A stretch of DNA of 64,000 bases from CAVQAH01 sp963784195 (GCA_963784195.1 CAWARA010000025.1:186001-250000), one strand, 5' to 3'. Positions 52,236 through 62,593 are shown, counted from the first letter of the stretch. Translations and numbers: made by a program. The notes: generated from the sequence alone by a model not told the origin.

Positions 52236-54620
52236 CTACTCGGCCCGCAACGCAATCGCCGGATCCACTCGCAGCGCGCGGATGGCGGGGACGACAGACG
52301 CCAGGGCCGCCACGCCCAGAAGGCCCGCGCACGTCATGGCGAGCACTGACGGGTCCGTCGGGCTCACCTCGTAGAGCAACGTCCTCAGCGTCCTCGTCAA
52401 CAGAAACGCACCCGCCACGCCCACCACCAGGCCGATCGCCGCAAGCGTTAACCCCTCACCCACCACCATGCGAACTACCGACGACCGGTCGGCACCCAGC
52501 GCGACGCGAATGCCGATCTCGCGAGAGCGCTGCGCGACGGAATAGGCAATCAGGCTGTAGATGCCGAGGCTCGCGAGCAGCGCCGCGACGAGCGCGAACA
52601 CGCTCGTCAGGACCGACGACAGCCGCGTCTCCCCGGTGGACGCGGCGACGATGTCGGTCATCGGCCTGACGCGGACGAGCGGCAGCGCTGAGTCGATCGC
52701 AGCGATTCGCTGACGCAGCGCCGGCAGCACCTGCGCCGGGTTCATCCCGTCGAGACGCACGACCAGCCCCATGCCCGCCGTCGGCGCCTGCGTGTGCGGC
52801 ACGTAGCTCTCCGGCACTGGCCTCGTGTTCACCCTCCAGGAGCGCACGTCACCGACCACGCCAACCACTTCCCGCCAGACGGCGCTGGAATCGAACGTGA
52901 GCTGCACGCGGCTGCCGATGGGATTCCCGTTGGGCCAGTAGCGCTCGGCCATCGTCTGGTTGATGATCACGACCGGCCGGCCGGCGGCATTGTCCTGGTC
53001 CGTGAAGTCCTGGCCTCGCACCACCGGAATCCCCATCGTCCCGAAATAGCCGGGTGTGACCGCTCGGTATTCGACCACCGGCGCGGCGTCACGCGGAAAT
53101 GGCGGCTGCCCCTCGATGGCGAAATTGCCGTTGAACCCGAAGTTCGCGAGCGGCAGGTAGTTGATGGCGCCCGCCGATTGCACGCCGGGGATCGCGCGAA
53201 TCTCGCCGAGCGCTCGCTGGTAGAACGCCGCCATCGCCGGAGGCTGATAACGGGCGGCTGGCAGATTCAGTTCGAATGTCAGGAGCCCGTCAGCCCGGAA
53301 GCCGGTTCGCTCGGACTGGAGCTTCAACAGGCTCTTGACCATCAGGCCCGCGCCAATGACGAGCATCAGCGCGACGGCTATCTCGGCGACGACGAGCAAC
53401 CGGCTGGCGCCACGGTTGCCGCTCGTCGCGCCGCGCGCACCCGTGTCGCGCAGGCTGTCGTTCGGATCGGTGCGGAACCCCCGGCGGGCTGGAGCCACGC
53501 CGAAAATCAGGCCCGTCGCCATCGCGACGACGAGCGTGAAGGTGAGGATGCCCGTATCGATGGCAATCGAACTGACCCGGGGAAAGCCTGCCGGAGCCAT
53601 CGCGACGAACAACCGCAGCAACCAGCTGGCGAGGATGACGCCAACGGCGCCCCCCAGAATCGACAGCAACAGACTTTCGGTGAGCAGCTGACGAACGAGG
53701 CGTCCGCGGCCGGCACCGATCGCCGCGCGAATCGCGAGCTCCCGCTCGCGGCCCACGCTGCGCGCGAGCAACAGGTTCGCGACGTTCGCGCAGGCGACGA
53801 GCAGCACGAACACGACGGCGCCCTGCAGCACGAGCAGCGTTCGCTTGTTGTCGGTGACGATGATCTCGTGAAGCGGCCAGACCTTGACGTCGCGCTGAAG
53901 GCCATTCTCGCGGTTGAAGGCGGCCGATACGTTCGAGAGATCCTGCTGCACCTGATCGACCGAGACGCCCGGCTTCATCCGGCCGGTCAGCCGGAGGAAA
54001 TTTCCACCGGGAGCCGGCGCGTTCCCAAACCCGAGCGGCACCCACGCCTGCGCTGACGTATAGAAGTCCGGCGGCATCACGCCGACGACCGTCGTCGCCA
54101 CACCGTTCGCGGTAATCGATTGCCCGATGACCTTCGGATCGCCGCCAAACCGCCGCTGCCACAGGCTGTGGCTCAGCACGATGACGGGGCTCGCGTTCGG
54201 CATATCCTCGTCTGCCGAGAACCATCGCCCGAGAGCCGGCTCGATACGGAACGCCCGGAAGAGGTCCGCCGTGATTCGCGTCGCGGGGACCTGCTCGGGC
54301 TCGCCCCGGCCGGTAAGGGTGACGCTCCCCGGCGTCTGCGCGCCCAGCGACTCCAGCGTGCGGTTCCGTTCGCGCAACGCCACGTACTTCGCGGCCGACA
54401 CCGACGCAAACGTCACCGCGGGATAGGTGTCGTGGATGTAGACCAGCGCGGCAGGATCGGGGTACGGAAGCGGCTTCAGCAACACCGCGTACACGACGCT
54501 GAAGACCGCTGTGTTCGCGCCGATCCCCAGGGCGAGGGCAAGGACCGCGGTCAGGGCAAACCCCGGCTGCCGGATGAAGGTCCTGAGGCCATAGCGAAGG
54601 TCCTGAATCAGTTGCTCCAT
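52236..54620 (-). CDS. ADOP-type ABC permease
   Basis: A complete 794-residue permease: MEQLIQDLRYGLRTFIRQPG, first helix ALTAVLALALGIGANTAVFS, half 1 helices (VVFVLLVACANVANLLLARS, SLLLSILGGAVGVILASWLL) and half 2 (VLTSVFALVAALLASLGIYS ... RALRVDPAIALRAE). The long periplasmic region includes DFTDQDNAAGRPVVIINQTM. GGGGAGG lies close upstream of the ATG at 54620. It is the first of two ADOP genes on this strand, separated from the next by a long inverted repeat. Substrate unknown. Confidence 0.93.
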   Translation of the reverse strand: MEQLIQDLRYGLRTFIRQPGFALTAVLALALGIGANTAVFSVVYAVLLKPLPYPDPAALVYIHDTYPAVTFASVSAAKYVALRERNRTLESLGAQTPGSVTLTGRGEPEQVPATRITADLFRAFRIEPALGRWFSADEDMPNASPVIVLSHSLWQRRFGGDPKVIGQSITANGVATTVVGVMPPDFYTSAQAWVPLGFGNAPAPGGNFLRLTGRMKPGVSVDQVQQDLSNVSAAFNRENGLQRDVKVWPLHEIIVTDNKRTLLVLQGAVVFVLLVACANVANLLLARSVGRERELAIRAAIGAGRGRLVRQLLTESLLLSILGGAVGVILASWLLRLFVAMAPAGFPRVSSIAIDTGILTFTLVVAMATGLIFGVAPARRGFRTDPNDSLRDTGARGATSGNRGASRLLVVAEIAVALMLVIGAGLMVKSLLKLQSERTGFRADGLLTFELNLPAARYQPPAMAAFYQRALGEIRAIPGVQSAGAINYLPLANFGFNGNFAIEGQPPFPRDAAPVVEYRAVTPGYFGTMGIPVVRGQDFTDQDNAAGRPVVIINQTMAERYWPNGNPIGSRVQLTFDSSAVWREVVGVVGDVRSWRVNTRPVPESYVPHTQAPTAGMGLVVRLDGMNPAQVLPALRQRIAAIDSALPLVRVRPMTDIVAASTGETRLSSVLTSVFALVAALLASLGIYSLIAYSVAQRSREIGIRVALGADRSSVVRMVVGEGLTLAAIGLVVGVAGAFLLTRTLRTLLYEVSPTDPSVLAMTCAGLLGVAALASVVPAIRALRVDPAIALRAE

Positions 54621-54795
54621 ATGCCTCCCCAAGGGTGTTCGAATGATTGGTTCTCGTGGGAACCCTGGCGCTGGACGGTCAAGGACTATGCCAGCACTTC
54701 TTCGCGGGTTTTGACGAGAAAGCGTGGACTGGCGTTCGGGCGAGTCGCGCAGGCTGGACTGCGGGGTCGCAGATCCGCGCCCACATCACAGAAAC

Positions 54796-54823
54796 TCCCA
54801 ACTCCCAACTCCCAACTCCCCAA
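54796..54823. repeat. CTCCCAACTCCCAA low-complexity repeat
   Basis: Four AACTCCC units lie upstream of the tricorn gene, in the reverse orientation of the GGAGTTGG repeats at 6452 and 15873. Confidence 0.7.
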
Positions 54824-54897
54824 GGCTGGTCGGCCGCGCGAAGGTCCGCTACAATGAGCCCACCGCTCGTCCCAGGACTGCGATCGAGGAGAAGCAC

Positions 54898-57800
54898 ATG
54901 AAATTCAGCGCCCGCGCCCTACCTTTGCTCGTTGCGCTCGCCACCATGACGCTGCCGGCATTCGTCAACGCTGAACCAATCAAGTTCGCGCGTTACCCGC
55001 ACGTGGCCGGGGGCCGTCTGGTGTTCTCGTATCACGGCGACATCTGGATTGCGAACCAGGATGGAACCAATCCCACGCGCCTGACCGCGCACGTCGCCCG
55101 CGACAGCTTTCCGCGCTTCTCGCCTGACGGCAAGCTCGTCGCGTTCAGCAGCAACCGCATGGGCAACGACGACGTGTTCGTGATGTCGGCCGCGGGGGGC
55201 GAGCCTCGCCAGCTGACGTTCAATACGACCGGCGACACCGTGCTCTCCTGGTCGCCAGACGGCGCGTTCATCGTGTTCGCAAGCCAGCGCAGCACGAGCC
55301 CCTGGCGTAGCCCGCTCTACAAGGTCCCGGTCGGCGGCGGGCTGCCGATCGCGATGGACATGGACACGGGCAATACCGGGATGATCAAGCAGGATGGATC
55401 GACGGTCGCATTTACACGTCTGGGCGGTTCCTACTGGCGGAAGGGTTATCGCGGCAACCGGGCGGACGACATCTGGGTCCAGGACCTGCGCACGAAGAAG
55501 ATCACCCAGCTCACCGATGCGAACCTGAAGGAGTTCAAGACCCACACGCAGGACACCTATCCGATGTGGGGCGCGGACGGGATGATCTACTTCGCGTCCG
55601 AGCGCGGCGACATCTTCAACATCTGGAAGATCGCGAGCACCGGCGGCTCACCTGCCCAGGTCACGTTCCACAAGGAAGACGGCGTGCAGTTTCCGTCGAT
55701 CAGCCCGGACGGGAAGGTCATCGCCTACGAAAACGAGTTCGAGCTGTGGACTGTCGACGTGCCGAGCGGATCGCCGAAGAAGGTCACGATCGACATGGCG
55801 TTCGATCCGAAAGACAACCTGATTACCTGGACCAACGTCCGCAATCGCGCGGAAGGGTTCGCGCCCAACCACGAGGGCGACTACCTCGTCGTCGATCAGC
55901 GTGGTGAGATCTTCATCGTGCCGACCGACAGCGAGGTCGGCGAGAAAACGCAGGTCACCGATTCGGCGTGGCGGGATCAGGGCGGGATGTTCTCGCCGGA
56001 TGGCCGGTACATCGCCTACCTCTCGGATCAGTCGAAGGAGCAGGAAGTCTGGGTCTTCGATCGCACCGCGAACACCCGCCGGAAGGTGTCGGCGCACGCG
56101 TCGTTCAAGGAATTGGGCTTCTGGTCTCCCGACTCGAAGAAGATCGCGTACGGCGGTGGCAATCGTCTGTTCATGGCCGACGTCGACTCCGGAGCGAGCA
56201 CCGAGCTCGCTTACAACCAGGCTGGCGGATATCAGCTCTCGGGCTTCTCTCCTGACGGCAAGTGGCTCGTCTACACGAAGCGAGACGACGACCAGAACGC
56301 CGAAGTGTTCTTGATGGAGATCGCGACGAAGGCCGAGCACAACGCGACGGCCAACCCGTTCGCCGACTCCCGCGGCACCGTCACGCCGGACGGGACACGC
56401 CTGATCTTCCTCTCCGATCGTGACGGCGGCGTCACGCATCTTTTCTCGGTCCCGCTCCTTCGGCAAAGCGAGGATCCGGACGATCCGCTCGTCAAAGAAC
56501 GTCTCAAGAAGGCCCGGCCCGAGCGCCGCGAGCAGAACGCACCCCCGTCGCCGCCCCCGCCGGCAGCGGTTCGCGTCGAGGCCGAGGGCATCGGACGCCG
56601 GGCCGTGCAGCTCACGCGCGGCGAACAGGCCATCCAGACGTATTTCCTCTCGGCAGACGGCCGTCTGATCTACTTCCGAAGCACCGATGAGCGCGGACCC
56701 GGGTTCTTCTCCATCAACATCGACGGCACCGATCGCAAGCGCGTCACCGAAGGCGCTTTCGTTGGGCTCGTGCCGTCGGGCGACCGGCGCAAGGTCTTCT
56801 ACACGCAGGAGAACGAGATCTGGCAGATGGAGATGACCGGTGAGCGGCGCAAGAGCCGGGTGGCGTTCGCCCTCGCCGTCAAGGTGGATCAGCGCGCAGA
56901 GTGGGAGCAGATTCTCGACGAAGCCTGGCGCGTCATGAAGTACCGCTTCTACGACGAGAAGATGCACGGCCGCGACTGGGTGGCGATCAAGAAGAAGTAC
57001 GAGCCGCTCCTGAAGTACGTCGGCGAGAACCAGGATGTCTACGACCTGGCCAACGAGATGATCGGCGAGCTCAACGCGTCGCACACCGGCGTGAGCGGGC
57101 CGCCGAGCCGCGAGATGCCCGAGGCCTATACGACCCGCCATCCAGGCTTCGAGCTGAGCCCGGAAAACGGCTACTATCGCGTTTCGCACATCTACCGGGA
57201 TGGCCCGGCCGACAAGGAGTGGATCGATCTCAAGAAGGGCGACTACGTGCTGGCGGTCGACGGCAAGCCGATCAAGGCCGGAGACAACTACTGGCAGCTG
57301 CTGAACAGCCCGCTCAACGACTACGTCACGATCACCGCGGCGTCTGCGCCTCCGTCCGGAAACAGCGCTGCCGGCGAGCGCAAGATGCGGATCAAGACCA
57401 GCCCGAGCCTGACCGACGTCAAGTACGAGGAGTGGGTCGCGAAGAGCCGGGAGTTCGTGGACAAGGAGTCGAACGGCCAGATCGCGTACGTGCACATCCG
57501 TGCCATGAACCAGCCGTCCCTCCGCAAGTTCCAGAACGAGATCAACCAGTTCTGGAACAAGAAGGGCATCGTCGTCGACATCCGCTTCAACGGGGGCGGC
57601 AATATCGATCAGGAGCTGCTCGACATCCTCGAGCGCCGGCCCTATGAGTACCTGGAACAACCGGTGGGGATCGCGCACCTGGGGACGGCGCCCGCGACAG
57701 GCGATCGCCGGACCGAAGGTCATGCTCATCAACCACCGATCCGGATCGGATAGCGAAGTCACGCCGATGGGATTCCGGGATCTCGGTCTCGGCAAGATCG

Positions 57801-58090
57801 TCGGCAACCCGACGTCGGGCGGCGTCATCGCTACGGGGTCATACCGACTGATCAACGGCGGCACCATCCGGACGCCTGGCTCCCTCGTGGTCACCTACGA
57901 CCCGACCAAGCCGAACAACTACGGCATCAACCTGGAGAATTACGGGGTGCCGCCAGACGTCTGGGTCGAGAACACTCCGGAGGACGAGCTTGGCGGCTTC
58001 GACCGCGAGCTCAAGACAGCCGTCGATGAGGCGCTCCGCATGCTGAAGGAAGGGCGCTGGCAGTTCACGACGGAACAACAGGATAAGTAG
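54898..58090 (+). CDS. Tricorn protease homolog, frameshifted near the C-terminus
   Basis: A self-compartmentalising serine peptidase of about 1063 residues, here with a signal peptide (PLLVALATMTLPAFVNA) and so probably periplasmic. Residues about 30-330 and 340-640 are beta-propeller blades (DSFPRFSPDGKLVAFSSNRM, GGMFSPDGRYIAYLSDQSKE). A helical region holds the catalytic His (GELNASHTGVSG). A PDZ domain (RDGPADKEWIDLKKGDYVLA) and the S41 core (GIVVDIRFNGGGNIDQELLD) follow. One base is missing near 57663; the next frame resumes RWGSRTWGRRPRQAIAGPKV with the Ser nucleophile in NHRSGSDSEV and ends at 58090. Confidence 0.88.
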
Positions 58091-58112
58091 CGAACGCGCT
58101 CGCTACTCGTGC

Positions 58113-59645
58113 ATGCGCACACTACTGATCGTCATCGACGCCGCCACTCCCGGCGTCGTGTGTCCGGCCATTCTGACCGGCCGGCTGCCGGTCATGCAGC
58201 GTCTCGCCAACGCGGGCACGCTGCACGACCGGTCGGTGACCATCTTCCCTTCGATCACTCCGGCGGCGACGACGTCGATCGTCACCGGCTGCTATCCCGC
58301 GGAACACGGCATATCAGGTGCGTCCTGGTACGACGAGGAGCGCAACGAGGTCGCCTACTACGGCGATGACTTCTGGGTCATCGCGCGCGAAGGTTTCGGT
58401 GAGTTCGTGCGCGACTTCCTGCTCCGCCTGAACGGCGATCGGCTCCGCGCGCCAACGATGTTCGAGATGATCGAACGCACCGGACGCCGGACGGCGTCTC
58501 TTAACTATCTGGTCTTCCGCGGTATTGTCGAACATCTCGCGCGCGTGCCGGTATCGCTGGCCGCCATGCCCGGCGTCCCGGTGGCCGCGAGCGTCCACGG
58601 CCCGTCGATGCTGGCGCTTGGTGACTTCGTCGGCCCGAGGGTCGCGCACGGTGGCCGTCTGTCGAAGAAGGGTGGCCCCCTCCACCGCTTCGGCATGGAC
58701 GACGTGTCGACCGGTGTCATGCTCCAGGACTTGATGTCGCGGAACGAACTGCCAGATTTCACTGTCGCCTACTTCGCCGACAACGACTATCGCAGTCACA
58801 AGGTCGGCCCGCACGCCGCGCTCGACGTCGTTGCGCAGGTCGATCGGATGCTCGGTGAAGCGTTCGAGGCCGCCGGAGGCATCGACCAGGTGCTGGCCGA
58901 TACCTATGTGGTCGTGACGTCGGACCACGGTCATTGTGACGTGTTGGGCGAGCGCGACCGCGCCGCAATTCACCTCGACCGGACGCTCTCGAACTTCCGT
59001 CAGGCGGCGCTCGGCCGCCCATGGCGCAAACGCGACGAGATCATGATCTGCCCGAACATGCGCGCAGCCCAGATTTACGTGCGTCACCCGACGACCGACC
59101 TCATCGATCAGATCTCGCTCGCCGCGCTGGCCGACGATCGAATCGACCTCGTGATGTGGAACGCCGACCTCAGGCACGACCGATCGGCTGCCTACATGGT
59201 CGCCGGCGCTGCCGGCCGCCTGGAGTTCGTCCGCGGCCACGCCGGGCGGGGTGGATGGACCCACGCGGAGGACCACTTCGGCGCCGCGTGGAGCTGGCGC
59301 GGCGACCCGGACGTCCTCGATTTCGAGCAGGACGGAAAGCGACTGTGGTTTCGCAGCTATCCGAATGCGTTCGAGCGAATCGCCGGGGTGCTCGATCTCG
59401 AGAAATCGGGCGAGGTCTGGATCACCGCCAGGCCAGGCTGCGAGTTCGAGGTGCCCGGCAACGAGGCTCACATCGGCGGAGCCTCGCACGGCGCGCTCCA
59501 CGCCCTCGACTCCTACTGCCCCGTCATTGTCGCCGGCCCGGCGCCGGTGATCCTGCCGCGCGAGATGCGCTCCGTCGATATCGCCCCGCTGTGCATGGCG
59601 CTTCTCGGCGTCGAGATGCGGTATGCGGTCGGGGATGGGAGATAA
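58113..59645 (+). CDS. Alkaline phosphatase superfamily phosphodiesterase (NPP-like)
   Basis: A 510-residue metal-dependent hydrolase. LLIVIDAATPGVVC holds the first metal Asp, and FPSITPAATTSIVTGCYPAE the nucleophile Thr/Ser region and the helix after it (typical FPSxTxxNxxSIxTGxxPxxHG of nucleotide pyrophosphatases); GISGASWYDEE follows. Metal ligands continue in AYFADNDYRSHKVGPHAALD and VVVTSDHGHCDV, and the third is HGALHALDSYCPVIVAG. No signal peptide is seen. It begins 22 bases after the tricorn gene stop. The substrate (phosphodiester or type I phosphodiesterase class) is not certain. Confidence 0.87.
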   Translation: MRTLLIVIDAATPGVVCPAILTGRLPVMQRLANAGTLHDRSVTIFPSITPAATTSIVTGCYPAEHGISGASWYDEERNEVAYYGDDFWVIAREGFGEFVRDFLLRLNGDRLRAPTMFEMIERTGRRTASLNYLVFRGIVEHLARVPVSLAAMPGVPVAASVHGPSMLALGDFVGPRVAHGGRLSKKGGPLHRFGMDDVSTGVMLQDLMSRNELPDFTVAYFADNDYRSHKVGPHAALDVVAQVDRMLGEAFEAAGGIDQVLADTYVVVTSDHGHCDVLGERDRAAIHLDRTLSNFRQAALGRPWRKRDEIMICPNMRAAQIYVRHPTTDLIDQISLAALADDRIDLVMWNADLRHDRSAAYMVAGAAGRLEFVRGHAGRGGWTHAEDHFGAAWSWRGDPDVLDFEQDGKRLWFRSYPNAFERIAGVLDLEKSGEVWITARPGCEFEVPGNEAHIGGASHGALHALDSYCPVIVAGPAPVILPREMRSVDIAPLCMALLGVEMRYAVGDGR

Positions 59646-59660
59646 CACAGTGGCACGGGT

Positions 59661-59719
59661 GGACGTGCTTGACGTGCCTGACGTGCCTGACGTGCCTGAC
59701 GTGCCTGACGTGCGACGTG
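59661..59719. repeat. 10-base tandem repeat (TGACGTGCCT)
   Basis: Five to six head-to-tail copies of a 10-base unit directly after the phosphodiesterase stop. GTGGCACG before it and CGTGCCAC after it are inverted, so the whole can close as a stem. The unit length is close to one helical turn. Confidence 0.85.
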
Positions 59720-59760
59720 CCACGGGACGGCATGGACAGGTCCAGTTATATTACGGTTTC

Positions 59761-59784
59761 GTATAATTCCGTTTCGGATTATAC
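59761..59784 (+). promoter_or_regulatory. Palindromic operator over a TATAAT box
   Basis: GTATAATTCCG at 59761-59771 and CGGATTATAC at 59775-59784 form an inverted repeat with one base of difference around TTT. The left arm contains a perfect -10 hexamer TATAAT (59762-59767), about 25 bases before the ATG of the 59792 gene. The 10-mer GTATAATTCC recurs at 60182, just before the MarR-family gene, so MarR is a likely ligand. Confidence 0.6.
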
Positions 59785-59791
59785 TTGGGAC

Positions 59792-60187
59792 ATGAGCGAC
59801 GATGACTTCCTCACTGGGTTCGAGGCGGGGACGTTGACGGAGTTGCCGCATCGGTCGCACGTCCGGCTCGCCTGTCTCTATCTCGACCGCTACGGCGAAG
59901 CGGAGGCGCTCGACAGGCTGATGGCGGGGCTGCGCCGGTTTGCGGCGGCGAAAGGTAAAGCGGAGAAGTTCCACCACACGATGACGCGCGCGTGGCTCGA
60001 GCTGATCGTGGCTGCCAGGCGCTCCTACCCCGGGGCCGCGGACGTCGACGCGCTGATCGCCGTCTGCCCGGCGCTCGCGACGACGCGGGCACTGGCCCGG
60101 TACTACTCGGACGACGTGCTGTCGAGTGCCACCGCGCGGGCGGACTGGGTGCCGCCGGACCTGATGCCTATCAGCGGGGGCGTATAA
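59792..60187 (+). CDS. Conserved hypothetical protein
   Basis: A 131-residue protein, MSDDDFLTGFEAGTLTELPH then RSHVRLACLYLDRYGEAEAL, FHHTMTRAWLELIVAARRSY and ALARYYSDDVLSSATARADW. It looks all-helical with conserved His residues (PHRSHV, KFHHTMT). I recall similar short proteins in many genomes without a known function. The ATG at 59792 follows the operator by eight bases. Its stop lies within the TATAAT of the next gene, so the two genes are contiguous. Confidence 0.7.
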   Translation: MSDDDFLTGFEAGTLTELPHRSHVRLACLYLDRYGEAEALDRLMAGLRRFAAAKGKAEKFHHTMTRAWLELIVAARRSYPGAADVDALIAVCPALATTRALARYYSDDVLSSATARADWVPPDLMPISGGV

Positions 60188-60191
60188 TTCC
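60182..60191 (+). promoter_or_regulatory. TATAAT half-site ten bases before the MarR gene
   Basis: GTATAATTCC repeats the left arm of the 59761 operator. TATAAT (60183-60188) ends 9 bases before the ATG at 60198, so a transcript starting there would be leaderless or nearly so. No ribosome site precedes the ATG, which agrees. Confidence 0.5.
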
Positions 60192-60197
60192 CCTTCC

Positions 60198-60611
60198 ATG
60201 CCGCTGCAGTTCATCCCCCAGGTCCATCGCGCGACGCATCGGATCGGTTTGCACATCGAACAGCTCGGCGCGGGCGTGAACCAGGGTGAAGCGCACATCC
60301 TGGCGCACCTCGCTGCCAGTGATGGCGCAACGGTGGCGGAATTGCATCGCGCGTTCGCACACAAGCGCTCGACGCTGACGAGCATCCTCGACCGCCTGGA
60401 GGAGCGCGGCATGATCGACCGCCGCACCGACGCACGCGATCGACGGACGTTCGTGATCAGCCTCACGGCCCGGGGTCGCGTGCTGGCTCGACGCGTCTCG
60501 GCGCACCTCGCGGCGTTCGAGGCGCGCGTGCTCGAGCGCCTGTCGCCCCGCGACGTTGCGGCCTTCGCCCGGGTGCTCGACGCGCTCGAAGAATCCGCGG
60601 AGCAGCTCTGA
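60198..60611 (+). CDS. MarR-family transcriptional regulator
   Basis: A 137-residue winged-helix regulator. The N-terminal dimer helix is QVHRATHRIGLHIEQLG, followed by the HTH (TVAELHRAFAHKRSTLTSIL), the wing (DRRTDARDRRTFVISLTARG) and a C-terminal dimer helix (FEARVLERLSPRDVAAFARV). The LEERGMIDRR-x-D-x-RDRR pattern is diagnostic. It may repress its own promoter and the one at 59761, both of which carry GTATAATTCC. pdxH starts 7 bases after its stop. Confidence 0.93.
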   Translation: MPLQFIPQVHRATHRIGLHIEQLGAGVNQGEAHILAHLAASDGATVAELHRAFAHKRSTLTSILDRLEERGMIDRRTDARDRRTFVISLTARGRVLARRVSAHLAAFEARVLERLSPRDVAAFARVLDALEESAEQL

Positions 60612-60617
60612 ACAGCT

Positions 60618-61196
60618 ATGGCCAGCGCAAATCCCATCACCGAGTTTCAGAACGCGCTCGAGCGAGCGAAGGCTCACCAGGTCGACACGGCGCCCGTCGC
60701 CCTCGGTACCGCGGACGCCGACGGCCGGCCTTCCGTTCGCATGGTCCTGCTGCGCGGAGCTGACGAGCGCGGGTTCGTGTTCCACACGAACTACGGCAGC
60801 CGCAAGGGCCGGGAGCTCGATGCCAATCCCAACGCCGCGTTGTGCTTTCACTGGCCGACGCTGGACGAGCAGATTCGGATCGAAGGCACGGTCCGCAGGC
60901 TGCCGGCCGACGAATCCGACGCGTATTTCGACTCCCGCCCGCGCGGAAGCCAGCTTGGTGCCTGGGCGTCGGCCCAGAGCCAGATGCTTCCCAGTCGCGA
61001 GCAGCTCGAAGAGGAATACCGCGCAACCGAGCAACGGTTTGCCGGACAGACCATTCCACGACCGCCCTTCTGGGGCGGCTACCGCCTGGAGCCGCGGCGC
61101 ATCGAGTTCTGGTACGGCCGCCCTGACCGCCTTCACGACCGAGTGGCCTATACGCGCGAGGGAGCGGGATGGCGGATCGAGAGGCTTTACCCTTAG
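60618..61196 (+). CDS. pdxH: Pyridoxamine 5'-phosphate oxidase
   Basis: Oxidises pyridoxamine or pyridoxine phosphate to pyridoxal phosphate with FMN and oxygen. The segments MVLLRGADERGFVFHTNYGS, ALCFHWPTLDEQIRIEGTV, GSQLGAWASAQSQMLPSR, RPPFWGGYRLEPRRIEFWYG and ending RIERLYP are those of PdxH. At 192 residues it lacks the longer N-terminal arm of the E. coli enzyme, as many do. It is the last gene of a cluster with the MarR regulator and the 59792 gene; the pairing with MarR is unusual and may be coincidental. Confidence 0.95.
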   Translation: MASANPITEFQNALERAKAHQVDTAPVALGTADADGRPSVRMVLLRGADERGFVFHTNYGSRKGRELDANPNAALCFHWPTLDEQIRIEGTVRRLPADESDAYFDSRPRGSQLGAWASAQSQMLPSREQLEEEYRATEQRFAGQTIPRPPFWGGYRLEPRRIEFWYGRPDRLHDRVAYTREGAGWRIERLYP

Positions 61197-61245
61197 GCGT
61201 AACGCGCCGACGGCAATCGCAAACGCCGTGGGCCGTCCGTTGCCT

Positions 61246-62593
61246 TTAGCTTCGACCGGAATTCTCTGCCACCGCTTCAACCTTCCTGCCGGCGTACCAG
61301 TAGTAGATCGGAATCCCCAGGGCGAGAAGCAGAAACCCTCTCAGCGCGCTTTGCGGATCGGCCCAAATCACGCTCAGCACCACCGCGACGGCGACGAGTG
61401 AGAACGCTACCGGCACGATCGGATAGCCGGGCGTCAGGAACGATCCGGGGGGACGCGTGCTGATGGGGAGACGCCGCCTGAAGACCAGCACGGTGGCAAC
61501 CGTCAGCCCGAAGAAGATCCAGTCGGCGAACACGACGTAGTTCAGCAGCTGCTCGTAGCGGCCGGTCAGTGCCAGCACGCAGGACCAGGTCGACTGCAGC
61601 AGGATCGCCACGCCCGGCGTCCGATAGCGTGGATGCAGGCGCGCGAGCGCCGGCATGAACACGTGGTCGGCGGCCATCGCGTAGTAGACGCGCGTGGGCG
61701 CGAGGATCGCGAGGTTCAGGAAACCAAAGGTCGAGATCGCGATCGCTGCGGTGACGAACGTGTCACCCGCATGTGCCGAACATGATGTGCGCTGCGGTCG
61801 ACGCCGGAGTGGTCGTCGAGGCCAGTCCCTGGAGACCGAGCGCGCGCAGGTAGACGATATTGACCAGCACGTAAACGGCGACCACGGTAACGGTGCCGGC
61901 GACGAGGCTGAGTGGCAGGTTCCGGCGCGGGTTCTCGATCTCCTCTGCAACGTAGTTGGCGTTCTGCCAACCGCCGTATGCGAACAGAATCGGCACGAGC
62001 GCGGCGCCGAACGCGACGCCCACGGTCCATGAATCGGCAGAAGACACGCGTGACGCCGAAAGCCAGCCGTCGAACGCCGGCGCAAACGCCCCCGCGGCGA
62101 TCAGGACGCCCAGCGCCGCCACCTTCAGCACCACCAGCACGTTCAGCAGCCGGCTTCCCGGCTTCACGCCGAAGTAGTTGATGACGGAGAGCACGACAAT
62201 CGAGGCCATGGCCAACGGAACGGTCGCCGCGTCAGGCCGGCCCACGAGGCGCAGAGCGTAGGTGGCGAATGTGATTGCAACGGCCGCGATGGCCCCCGAT
62301 TCGATCAGTGCCAGCAGCGCCCACCCGTAGAGAAAGCCAGCGAGCGGATGCAGACCCTCTCGCAGGTAGACGTATTGGCCCCCCGCCCGCGGGAACAAGG
62401 CGCCCAGCTCCGCGTAGGCGAACGCGCCGGCCAGCGCGATGGCCCCGCCAGCGGCCCACGCGGCCAGAACGAGCACGCTGCTGTCGAGACGCTGAGCGAC
62501 GATGTAGGGATTGATGAAGATGCCCGACCCGATGATGCCGCCGATCACGACCATCGTCGCGTCGAACGGGCCGAGCGCTCGCCGGAAGCTCAC
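61246..62593 (-). CDS. APC-family amino acid permease, frameshifted
   Basis: A membrane permease of about 445 residues and 12 helices. Part one (PFDATMVVIGGIIGSGIFIN, the APC opening, then AYAELGALFPRAGGQYVYLR, LPLSLVAGTVTVVAVYVLVN) runs to HIMFG. Near 61775 the frame shifts by one base and part two goes on HAGDTFVTAAIAISTFGFLN, LARLHPRYRTPGVAILLQST, YVVFADWIFFGLTVATVLVF and ends with VEAVAENSGRS. GIIGSGIF is the substrate-binding bend of the family. The specific amino acid is unknown. It converges on pdxH. Confidence 0.9.
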
